From a virus: a DNA stretch of 42,639 bases. The number at the start of each line of letters is the position of its first letter. Positions within the stretch are counted from its first letter, which is position 1. A program made the position numbers and the translations under genes. This document shows, piece by piece, positions 8,792-15,531 of the stretch. The stretch spans positions 1 to 42,639 of the IMG/VR virus record IMGVR_UViG_3300045051_000149, one strand, 5' to 3'. The notes under the pieces were generated by a model. The model worked only from the letters and a program-made list of their open reading frames with translations, was not told where the DNA came from and made no database searches.

Positions 8792-9745
8792 ATGCCGCGC
8801 AACGGTTCCGGGTCATATTCCTTGCCAGAAGCGGCATTCATCCCCAACACGGCGATTTCGTCGGCTGCGGTGAATTCCGATTTCTCCGATATCGCAACCG
8901 CCCTGACGGGATCGCTCGCACGTGACGGGCAGGGCGGTATGACAGCGGTTCTGCCTCTGGCCAATACTGGCTTTGTCTATCTGAATGATCCCAATACTGG
9001 TATCCGACGCACCGCTTCGGATACGCAGGTGATTTTCGGCGGCTCCGTCGATACGGTCGAAGTTACTACAACCGGCGCTTCGGTGACCGGGACGTTGGCC
9101 GTCTCCGGAGCCTTCACAGTGGGCGGGGCTCCTTTGCTCCCGATCGGGCTTGGACCGCTTCCATGGTCCGGGCTGACCGCCCCGACGAAATGGCTGCTAT
9201 GTTATGGGCAGACTCTATTACGGGCAGACTATCCAGACCTATGGACGTTCATTTCTGCGGAGATTACTGGCGGCAACACGCTTTTCACCAACGGTAACGG
9301 CTCAACCACGTTCACCATGCCGGATATGCGCGGCCGCGTGCCCGCTGGCAAGGACAACATGGGAGGTTCTGCCGCTAGTCGCTTAACTGGTTCGACAATG
9401 ACGCCTGACGGTGAAACGCTGGGCGCTGTAAATGCTGCCTCTGGCGGGCAAGTCGTAACGCTTGCGCTTGCCCATCTGCCAACCGGCATTACCTCGGTAA
9501 ATGCCGCACAGGCTATTACCGTTACGACTGCACAGAAAGTAGTGAACGGACCCAATCCTGGGTCTGCGGTTGGCGGCGGCACTCAGGTTACGGCGTCAGA
9601 CACTGGATCTGGCGGCGCTCTTAGTCTGCTTAATTCGACAGGCAGCAACTCGATTTCCGTAACTTCCAATAACACTGGTGCCGGCGCGCATTCGAACGTG
9701 CAGCCGACCATCGTCACTAATTACATCATTTTCGCCGGAGCCTGA
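8792..9745 (+). CDS. Tail fibre with phage tail-collar domain
   Basis: This 317-residue protein has a fibre-like N-terminal half (LPEAAFIPNTAISSAAVNSDF, then SDIATALTGSLARDG). A tail-collar domain follows at about residues 120-200: PLPWSGLTAPTKWLLCYGQ, then YPDLW, TTFTMPDMRGRVPAGKDNMGG. It ends in Ser/Thr/Gly-rich sequence with GAHSNVQPTIVTNYIIF, the usual C-terminus of collar-domain fibres. It is probably a receptor-binding appendage or fibre base. It opens the first group of fibre genes. Confidence 0.82.
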   Translation: MPRNGSGSYSLPEAAFIPNTAISSAAVNSDFSDIATALTGSLARDGQGGMTAVLPLANTGFVYLNDPNTGIRRTASDTQVIFGGSVDTVEVTTTGASVTGTLAVSGAFTVGGAPLLPIGLGPLPWSGLTAPTKWLLCYGQTLLRADYPDLWTFISAEITGGNTLFTNGNGSTTFTMPDMRGRVPAGKDNMGGSAASRLTGSTMTPDGETLGAVNAASGGQVVTLALAHLPTGITSVNAAQAITVTTAQKVVNGPNPGSAVGGGTQVTASDTGSGGALSLLNSTGSNSISVTSNNTGAGAHSNVQPTIVTNYIIFAGA

Positions 9746-9747
9746 TA

Positions 9748-11031
9748 ATGCCCAGAAGTGCAACAACCGGCGTCTTTGCAAGAGTCAGCAACTCATTCTC
9801 CAATCCGGTTTTCGGAACGTTGATCGATCCAACCGATGCCGATGCATTGTTTGACGATCAGGATGTAGGACTAAACCCGCCTATTCTGGCAGGCCCTCTA
9901 ACCGTTACCGCTCCGGTTACCATAGGCGTTGCGGGCACCACGGCTGGAACTGCCATCTTTCTGAATGCCACCAGCGGTTCAATCACGCTGACGCCGCCAA
10001 CGGGCGCGCTTGGCACGCGCACACTCACATTGCCCGTGGCGACTGATACACTCGTTGGCAAGGCCACCACGGACACGCTGACGAATAAGACGTTTGATAC
10101 GGCGGGCACTGGCAATTCGTTTTCTATCAATGGTGTTGCCGCTACCGCCAACACGGGGACGGGCGCAGTAGCGAGGGCTGACGGCCCGACATTTACTGTA
10201 CCGATTTTGGGTGTCGCAACAGCGACCTCCTACAACAAGGTTACGATTACGGCCCCGGCCACTTCGGCAACTCTGACGCTGATCGATGGCACGGTGCTTA
10301 CTGGTCCGGCCGCGACCGATACGCTGGTAGGCAGAGCTAGCACCGATACTTTTACCGGAGTAAAGACGTTCGGCTCTGCCGGCGCGGTCGGCCGGCTGAA
10401 GGTTGCCGGCACTACCAGCGGGTCAACGATCCTGGACGCGACTGCCATAGCGTCTGGCACACTCACGCTTCCCGCCGCGACCGATACTCTGGTTGGCAAG
10501 GCTACCACTGACGTTCTCACCAACAAGACGTTTGACAGCGCCGGCACCGGCAATGTGCTGCAGATTTCCGGAGTGACCGTCAGCCGCGGTCAAATCCCCG
10601 GCGTCAGCACAAACACTGTGGCGACAGCGGGGAATATCGGCGAAGGCATCTCGTCAACCATTTTATTTGCGTCCGCCGTTGGGCTCTCGACGGGCACACC
10701 GGCCAACATAACGTCTATCAGTCTCACGGCTGGTGAATGGGACGTTACCGCCGATTATGATTTCACTGGCAACGCGGCGACGACCGTCACCAACCTGATC
10801 GGCAGTATCAGCACGACATCGGCCACGCTCAATGCAACGGCTGGCAACTACACTGTCGAAAATTTCACCAGCTTTACAGCATTCTCCGCGAATAACACTT
10901 TCGTCCTGAAAGGTGGTCCGGTTCGCATGAGCCTTTCCGGAACGACGACGGTTTATGCTGTCGCCCAGGCGGCATTCGCGACCAATACCTGCAGCGTCTA
11001 TGGCCAGATCAGAGCAACGCGCGTCCACTAA
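9748..11031 (+). CDS. Tail fibre protein with internal repeats
   Basis: This 427-residue protein starts two bases after the previous stop. Three imperfect repeats built on ATDTLVGKATTDTLTNKTF begin near residues 99, 190 and 243. This DTLxxKT type of repeat is common in trimeric phage fibre shafts. The C-terminal 130 residues are beta-rich with many T and S residues, consistent with a receptor-binding head. The DNA repeats make this a likely place for recombination between related phages. Confidence 0.72.
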   Translation: MPRSATTGVFARVSNSFSNPVFGTLIDPTDADALFDDQDVGLNPPILAGPLTVTAPVTIGVAGTTAGTAIFLNATSGSITLTPPTGALGTRTLTLPVATDTLVGKATTDTLTNKTFDTAGTGNSFSINGVAATANTGTGAVARADGPTFTVPILGVATATSYNKVTITAPATSATLTLIDGTVLTGPAATDTLVGRASTDTFTGVKTFGSAGAVGRLKVAGTTSGSTILDATAIASGTLTLPAATDTLVGKATTDVLTNKTFDSAGTGNVLQISGVTVSRGQIPGVSTNTVATAGNIGEGISSTILFASAVGLSTGTPANITSISLTAGEWDVTADYDFTGNAATTVTNLIGSISTTSATLNATAGNYTVENFTSFTAFSANNTFVLKGGPVRMSLSGTTTVYAVAQAAFATNTCSVYGQIRATRVH

Positions 11032-11114
11032 AAGTTGATTCAAGTCAGTAGTTTAACAGGATACTCACAACCTGCACTTGCGTTCGGTAATTCATCATCA
11101 TAGACTCGGGCGAG
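11032..11114 (+). promoter_or_regulatory. Non-coding gap before the secreted-protein gene
   Basis: These 83 bases hold no ORF. GANTC sites (the target of alphaproteobacterial CcrM methylation) occur at about 11036 and 11103. A weak promoter-like arrangement (TTGCGT at about 11078, then CATAGA) precedes the next ATG at 11115. A separate promoter for that gene is possible but unproven. Confidence 0.25.
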
Positions 11115-11681
11115 ATGGAACAGGTCAAGGTATTTCTTATAGTTGCATTGATGTTGCTGGCTGGGCAGGCCAGTGCGCAAACCACTATCGGACCAACTTG
11201 GGAAACAGTCAGCACGTTTCATGTCAACACTGGGCCGCCGCGCCAGTATATTGGCCCGGTGTTTGTGATCTCGTCGAACTCGCCACCGTCAGGCCCTCCA
11301 GCGGACACATGGCAGGAAGTGGATTTGACCGCAGCGCCTTGGAATGTCGGGGTGACGGCAAAAGCCGCCTTCCTTGCTGGTCTGGTCATCATCTCAAGCG
11401 GCAATTCGGCACCGGAAACCGACAGCGCGGGGATCATCTTTCGCGCGCCGGGCGATACCCGCATCTCATGCAGCACTGCCAATTTTATCGGTCAGACCAT
11501 TTTCCAGGTGAATACGGTTAGCGGCGTCATTCTTGGCGGCGGCCAGCGGGCGGCGATGGCAACATGGGTGCCTGTCGTTAATGGCAAGATCGAATATTGC
11601 TGGACCCGAAACACTACGGGGTCTTGGCCAAATTCTGGAGCCTACGGCTTTAATCTCGCCGTACAGGCATGGGCTGAGTAG
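11115..11681 (+). CDS. Exported protein with N-terminal signal peptide, function unknown
   Basis: This 188-residue protein has a clear Sec signal peptide: a charged start (MEQVK), the hydrophobic core VFLIVALMLLAG and the cleavage motif QASA-Q at about residue 22. The mature part is beta-rich with two cysteines (in RISCST and EYCWTR) that could form a disulphide. It sits between the fibre genes and the lysis cassette. A signal peptide is unusual in a virion operon and suggests a periplasmic or envelope role in the infected cell, such as receptor masking, rather than a fibre. Confidence 0.65.
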   Translation: MEQVKVFLIVALMLLAGQASAQTTIGPTWETVSTFHVNTGPPRQYIGPVFVISSNSPPSGPPADTWQEVDLTAAPWNVGVTAKAAFLAGLVIISSGNSAPETDSAGIIFRAPGDTRISCSTANFIGQTIFQVNTVSGVILGGGQRAAMATWVPVVNGKIEYCWTRNTTGSWPNSGAYGFNLAVQAWAE

Positions 11682-11682
11682 C

Positions 11683-11716
11683 CCCTATACAAATCAATTT
11701 TGCCGCGGGTAAAAGT
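11683..11716 (+). promoter_or_regulatory. 34-bp late-region motif, copy 1
   Basis: CCCTATACAAATCA at 11683-11696, a 13-base variable spacer, then TAAAAGT at 11710-11716. The same two blocks at identical spacing recur at 13752-13785 and 34621-34654. This copy follows the stop of the exported-protein gene and precedes the endolysin gene, whose own AAGGAGG site lies between motif and ATG 11747. It is probably a promoter or other late control element. Confidence 0.65.
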
Positions 11717-11746
11717 GCTGAAATCTAAGGAGGTTTCGGTGCTTCC

Positions 11747-12346
11747 ATGACGGAAATTTCAACCCGCGGACTGATCGAGATCATGTCTCATGAGGGCATT
11801 TGTCTTGAGCCATACCTTGATTCCGTGGGGGTCTGGACTATCGGAGTCGGGCAGACAAAATCGGATGACATAGACCCCCGCACCGTTGGGAAGCTGACAC
11901 TTCAGCAGGCAATTGACCTCTTCAAGCGCAAGATCAAGCAGTACACCAAAGCGGTGGATGATCTCCATCTCAGCCTGACGCAGTACCAGTACGATGCTCT
12001 CACATCGCTCTGCTACAATTTTGGCCCCGGTAATCTGCGAAAGCTTTGCACCGGGCGTTCGCTGGATCAGATCGGCGAAGCGATCATGCTTTACACGAAG
12101 CCGCCCGAGATCACCGAGCGGCGCCGGAAAGAGCAGGCGCTTTTCAAGATGGGGAAATATTCCAACACTGACGGCTCTGTCCTCGTGTTTCCGGTCGAGA
12201 ACAATAAGCCGCGGTATGGCAAGGGATACCGCGTCAACGTGTGGCCGTATTTCTCGGATGCCCCGAAGCCGCCCGCTCCGACCGAAATCAAACCGGCGCC
12301 ACCGTCCTTCTGGGAACGACTTACCAGCATTTTCGGGGGCAATTAG
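11747..12346 (+). CDS. Endolysin, GH24 (T4-type) lysozyme
   Basis: This 199-residue muramidase has the GH24 catalytic triad at family spacing: Glu16 (SHEG), Asp25 (PYLDSVG) and Thr31 (VWTIGVGQT). A helical domain with LTQYQYDALTSLCYNFG follows at about residues 76-95. The C-terminal 60 residues are a Pro-rich extension ending in an amphipathic segment (SFWERLTSIFGG). No signal peptide is seen, so export should depend on the holin encoded directly downstream. It has a strong Shine-Dalgarno and lies just behind motif copy 1. Confidence 0.92.
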   Translation: MTEISTRGLIEIMSHEGICLEPYLDSVGVWTIGVGQTKSDDIDPRTVGKLTLQQAIDLFKRKIKQYTKAVDDLHLSLTQYQYDALTSLCYNFGPGNLRKLCTGRSLDQIGEAIMLYTKPPEITERRRKEQALFKMGKYSNTDGSVLVFPVENNKPRYGKGYRVNVWPYFSDAPKPPAPTEIKPAPPSFWERLTSIFGGN

Positions 12347-12580
12347 ATGCCGACGCCCATCGCTCCAACGATAATTTCGGTCATTGTTCTTGTCGGATTC
12401 GCCGGCTTCTCGTTCCTCGCGATGAAGCCTGAACTGTCCGGTGTGAAGGAGTCGGTAGTTCTCTTCCTGCTAGGTGCATGGTCAACCCTTGCGGCGGGCG
12501 TCGTGAATTATTGGGTTGGATCGTCCAGCAGCAGCAAGCAAAAGGATGAGACGATCCAGAACATGGCAGCCAAGCCATGA
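12347..12580 (+). CDS. Holin, two transmembrane helices
   Basis: This 77-residue protein begins immediately after the endolysin stop. It has two hydrophobic helices at about residues 8-26 (IISVIVLVGFAGFSFLAM) and 37-57 (VVLFLLGAWSTLAAGVVNYWV), then a Ser-rich, charged tail. Size, topology and position match class II holins, which form membrane lesions that release the endolysin. The assignment is by context and topology. Confidence 0.75.
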   Translation: MPTPIAPTIISVIVLVGFAGFSFLAMKPELSGVKESVVLFLLGAWSTLAAGVVNYWVGSSSSSKQKDETIQNMAAKP

Positions 12581-13059
12581 AGTGGATTTTAGACCTCGTA
12601 CTTGGCGGCTTGAATATGCTTCTCGGCACTGCCGGCAAGGTGGTGACGGACATCCACGCCGATAATACCACGCGCTACAAGAACGAGAACGACTCCGGCA
12701 ACCAGCTTGCCGGCACGATGGTCAGTGGGGCAAACACCGCTGGCGCCCAACGGGCCGGCGTGCAGAAATCGCAGGGGTCATGGGGACCATTTGGCATCGC
12801 CGGGTTTATCATTGCTATGGCATTTGCCTTTCACGTCGTAATGGTCGTGATGGATTCGACAAGCTGGCATCTCATCCCGACCATGAAATGGTACGTCCTG
12901 CCGTGGCTGGAATGGCAGCAGCATGTTGTGGGCTCGTGGAAAATCGCAACGTTACCCGGCAAATTCGAGGATACAGAGCACGAGATCCTTAAGGCGTTGT
13001 TCTACGTCGGGCCGCCTAGCGCGGCTCTCGTCATCGCATCAAAAGCTTTCAGGAGGTAG
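12577..13059 (+). CDS. Lysis-cassette membrane protein (holin-associated)
   Basis: This 160-residue protein overlaps the holin stop by four bases (ATGA). A hydrophobic N-terminus (ILDLVLGGLNMLLG) is followed by a polar stretch, a strong transmembrane helix at about residues 71-92 (GIAGFIIAMAFAFHVVMVVM) and a weaker hydrophobic C-terminal segment (YVGPPSAALVIAS). It lies between the holin and a small anchored protein, so it may be a second holin or antiholin. I cannot name the family. Confidence 0.6.
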   Translation: MKWILDLVLGGLNMLLGTAGKVVTDIHADNTTRYKNENDSGNQLAGTMVSGANTAGAQRAGVQKSQGSWGPFGIAGFIIAMAFAFHVVMVVMDSTSWHLIPTMKWYVLPWLEWQQHVVGSWKIATLPGKFEDTEHEILKALFYVGPPSAALVIASKAFRR

Positions 13060-13061
13060 TT

Positions 13062-13220
13062 ATGACCACATGGATGATCTCAGGAGCACTCAGCTTTGTG
13101 GCCGGTGGCGCACTGATCTGGTTCTGCAAAGACCCTGTGACGCGCTGGTACAAGGGCGCCGAGAACTTCGTCGGCGATCTTGAGGACCAGGTTCGATCGC
13201 TCAAAGCACGGCTGAAGTGA
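13062..13220 (+). CDS. Small membrane-anchored protein of the lysis region
   Basis: A 52-residue ORF starts at ATG 13062 behind AGGAGG. One N-terminal membrane helix (WMISGALSFVAGGALIWF, about residues 4-21) is followed by a helical charged tail (residues 33-52, GDLEDQVRSLKARLK). It follows the holin-associated gene by two bases. It may be a short spanin-like or regulatory component. Function unknown. Confidence 0.6.
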   Translation: MTTWMISGALSFVAGGALIWFCKDPVTRWYKGAENFVGDLEDQVRSLKARLK

Positions 13221-13337
13221 CAAGGCGACCCGCCGCGCCGGTTGCACCCAGCGCGACGGATCTAACCCGAGTTCGGCGTAAACCGAGCCCAGGCTGGGAA
13301 TATCCTAGCGAACGGCGGTAGCTAGGAGATTAACGGG
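13221..13337. other. Non-coding stretch before the spanin-like gene
   Basis: These 117 bases carry no ORF and break the otherwise tight lysis operon. The 3' end folds into a hairpin over the next ribosome site (see the entry at 13304). I see no strong promoter. Confidence 0.4.
13304..13326 (+). promoter_or_regulatory. Hairpin next to the ribosome site of the spanin-like gene
   Basis: CCTAGC (13304-13309) and GCTAGG (13321-13326) are perfect complements with an 11-base loop. The right arm overlaps the AGGAG ribosome site (13324-13328) of the gene at 13338, so the fold could hold back its translation. Confidence 0.35.
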
Positions 13338-13751
13338 ATGACGGCTTATCAATGGGTGACGCTGGGGCTGGGGGCTCTTGGGTTTTTGGCTACCTGGATT
13401 TTAGGAGCATTCAAACTCGGCCGGGCCGTTGAGCAAATGAGGTCGGAAATCCAGGGAGAGATCGAGCAAGAGCGCGACGAATTATTAGGGAAGCTCGAAA
13501 AGCTTGAGGAAGAATTTGAGGAACGCCAGCGCACGCAAGACCAACACTTCGGAGAGGTAGGCGCTGCCATGCGACAATATACAGCCGATGTTGAGAAGAA
13601 GCTTCGCGAGGTCGAAATCTACGGCCGAGACAATTACGTCAAGATACCTGACTTTGAGAAGGCCATCGACCGGATGGGAGAGACCTTCAAGGCAGCCGTG
13701 ACCGAATTGAAAGAGGATATGAGGCGCATTTTGCGGACCCCGCCGCACTGA
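13338..13751 (+). CDS. Membrane-anchored coiled-coil protein, spanin-like
   Basis: This 137-residue protein has one N-terminal membrane helix (about residues 5-26, VTLGLGALGFLATWILGAF). A long charged coiled coil follows (residues 33-90, rich in E, K, R and Q, e.g. IEQERDELLGKLEKLEEEFE) and then more helix. This topology resembles an inner-membrane spanin (Rz-like), which joins inner and outer membranes in the last lysis step. No separate Rz1-type lipoprotein was found nested or downstream, so the assignment is tentative. Confidence 0.5.
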   Translation: MTAYQWVTLGLGALGFLATWILGAFKLGRAVEQMRSEIQGEIEQERDELLGKLEKLEEEFEERQRTQDQHFGEVGAAMRQYTADVEKKLREVEIYGRDNYVKIPDFEKAIDRMGETFKAAVTELKEDMRRILRTPPH

Positions 13752-13785
13752 CCCTATACAAATCAGATTCGACGCACATAAAAGT
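13752..13785 (+). promoter_or_regulatory. 34-bp late-region motif, copy 2
   Basis: CCCTATACAAATCA (13752-13765), a 13-base spacer containing GATTC, then TAAAAGT (13779-13785). It starts directly after the stop of the spanin-like gene. A GAGAGG ribosome site and ATG 13809 follow, so it heads the second structural block. Confidence 0.65.
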
Positions 13786-13808
13786 ACAGAAACCAACGAG
13801 AGGTTAGC

Positions 13809-14135
13809 ATGTCCGGAACGAATCTGTTTACGCCAAAGGCGCAGGGCACCACATCGATCACATCTGCGGTGACGACAGCGCGGGTTTTGCTGACAAAGCC
13901 GTCATCCGCCATGCAGATCCGGGTCAAGAACATCGACGCCACGAATATCGCCTATGTCAACTTTGGCGATTCAACCGTGGTCGCGACTGTTCCTTCAGGT
14001 GCCACACCGGGGTCAATGCCGATCGGAGCCGGCGAGACTGCCGGCTTTACCGTCCCAGAAGGGACGACGCACGCGGCTTCAATATGCACGGCCGGGACGC
14101 CGATCGTGTTCTTCACGCCGGGGAATGGCACATGA
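13809..14135 (+). CDS. Small beta-rich virion protein
   Basis: This 108-residue protein has the pattern of small phage surface proteins: ARVLLTKPSSAMQIRVKNID, then AYVNFGDSTVVATVP, PIGAGETAGFTVPEG and a C-terminal IVFFTPGNGT. It begins the block of fibre and spike genes downstream of motif copy 2. No catalytic residues are seen. It could be a decoration, collar or fibre-adaptor subunit. Confidence 0.6.
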   Translation: MSGTNLFTPKAQGTTSITSAVTTARVLLTKPSSAMQIRVKNIDATNIAYVNFGDSTVVATVPSGATPGSMPIGAGETAGFTVPEGTTHAASICTAGTPIVFFTPGNGT

Positions 14136-14260
14136 TCTGGATTGCTGCCTTCAAGGCCATGATGGGCCTCGGGCTTTCTCTCGCTATCGAGAAAACGGCT
14201 AGTGCCGGCGGGTCGCCTCCAGCGTCAGAAGAACTTCCTCACTTCACAATCATTTTTTAA
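14132..14260 (+). CDS. Very small coupled protein, unknown
   Basis: A 42-residue ORF with ATG 14132 overlaps the previous stop (ATGA) and ends at TAA 14260, just before the ribosome site of the next gene. The N-terminal half is hydrophobic (WIAAFKAMMGLGLSLAI), the rest polar. Coupling supports expression; no function is known. Confidence 0.5.
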   Translation: MIWIAAFKAMMGLGLSLAIEKTASAGGSPPASEELPHFTIIF

Positions 14261-14272
14261 GGGGGCGGGCAC

Positions 14273-14881
14273 ATGGCCGCTGGCGTCATTTATCAAACGG
14301 TAACGACAACTTCCGGAGAAACGGTTGAGTTGGCATTTTATGTTGATGACACCGTTACGCCAACGACATGGATACCCGTTCGCGTTGCAGCAAATACTGC
14401 TGGGGCACCTGTTGCATTTGGATCTGGAGCTAACGGTGCTACTGTTCCTCGCGTAGCTCTTGCTACGGACAGCCCCGGCATCATCCCGACGGGAACCGCT
14501 GGGACGCCTTCTGCCGTTGTTCTGTCGGTACAGGGCGTGGCATCTGGAACAGTTATTCCAGTAGCCAACACGCCGCTCACAAACTTCGGAGCTGGTGAAT
14601 ATGAGACGGTCGCGGCATCCCAAACCGCTCAGGTTCTCGGAGCTACGGGTGCCACTGGCGATTACATCTCTGGAATTCTCGTTATTCCGGCAACTACGAC
14701 CCCCGGCGTTATTACCCTTTTAGACAATGCAACATCAATCCCTCTCTTTGTGGGGGGCGCGTCCAGCGTTTCCAATCTTGTGCCGTTTTTTATCCCTCTT
14801 GGGATGATTTCAGTCTCTGGAGCTTGGAAGGTCACCACCGGGGCGAACGTTTCCTGTATCGGAATTGGGAATTTTACCTAA
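14273..14881 (+). CDS. Putative virion/tail appendage protein
   Basis: This 202-residue protein is Thr/Val/Gly/Ala-rich and beta-strand-rich throughout, with segments such as GVIYQTVTTTSGETVELAFY and IPVRVAAN typical of phage head or fibre accessory proteins. It is preceded by a GGGGGCGGG-containing ribosome region and followed directly by another structural-type gene. I cannot assign a family; a structural role is inferred from composition and neighbours. Confidence 0.55.
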   Translation: MAAGVIYQTVTTTSGETVELAFYVDDTVTPTTWIPVRVAANTAGAPVAFGSGANGATVPRVALATDSPGIIPTGTAGTPSAVVLSVQGVASGTVIPVANTPLTNFGAGEYETVAASQTAQVLGATGATGDYISGILVIPATTTPGVITLLDNATSIPLFVGGASSVSNLVPFFIPLGMISVSGAWKVTTGANVSCIGIGNFT

Positions 14882-15529
14882 ATGTGGGTACTCCGTAAGG
14901 GGATGATTGTCGGTCGTGGCGCGCTGGATGCGGCTGCTGCCGGGAATACTCAAACGGTGGAGGCTACTGGGAGCGCGACTTCTTCAGCCGCCTCGTTTAC
15001 TGTTGGCATAACAACGCTAACAGCAAACGCCGTAATAGTTCTGGGGTTTACCAGTAACTCTGGCAGTCTTTCCACCGCGCCAACCGCTACGGGTGCGGGA
15101 AGTCTCACCTTTACTGTTGGATCTAACGCTGTACAGAGCGGCGTTGGCTACTATTACGCCCTTGCGCCAACGGCGGGGGCTTATACGATCACGGTAACCC
15201 CGGCATTCGCGGCCTTCTCGACCGCTATCGTCATCTCCGTTACTAACTCCTCTTCGGCCTTGTTCGACGGTACCGTTCAACTGGCTGGGTCGGACCCAAT
15301 ATCGATTACAACCACTAATGCCAACGATACCGCATTTGTGGTCTACAAGATGGGCGGAACATCGGACCCCACGACGGGATCGGGTGGATTTACGCAAGTC
15401 GCGGCGTCGGGAAGTTTCATGTATTTCGGGTACCGGATTCTATCTGCAACCGGGACTTATACACCTACCATGTCAACTGGCGCGGGTGACGCAAACGGCG
15501 CGCTAATTCACGCGCTGAAGCAGGGATAG
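14882..15529 (+). CDS. Putative fibre/appendage protein
   Basis: This 215-residue protein starts immediately after the previous TAA. A short basic start (MWVLRKGMIVGRG) is followed by a long Ser/Thr/Ala-rich beta region. Segments such as NAVIVLGFTSNSG, VGYYYALAPTAGAYTITV and FDGTVQLAGSD resemble carbohydrate-facing immunoglobulin-like or jelly-roll domains of phage appendages. It sits directly before the tailspike and may act as its adaptor. Family not recognised. Confidence 0.55.
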   Translation: MWVLRKGMIVGRGALDAAAAGNTQTVEATGSATSSAASFTVGITTLTANAVIVLGFTSNSGSLSTAPTATGAGSLTFTVGSNAVQSGVGYYYALAPTAGAYTITVTPAFAAFSTAIVISVTNSSSALFDGTVQLAGSDPISITTTNANDTAFVVYKMGGTSDPTTGSGGFTQVAASGSFMYFGYRILSATGTYTPTMSTGAGDANGALIHALKQG

Positions 15530-15531
15530 AA

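Noticed and set aside
9858-10553. Minus-strand valine-rich ORFs in the fibre gene.
   Set aside because: They are low-complexity mirror reads of the repeated fibre coding sequence, with no ribosome sites.
11029-11035. TAAAAGT after the fibre gene, as in the late motif.
   Set aside because: The upstream CCCTATACAAATCA block is absent at the required 13-base spacing, so it is not counted as a fourth copy.
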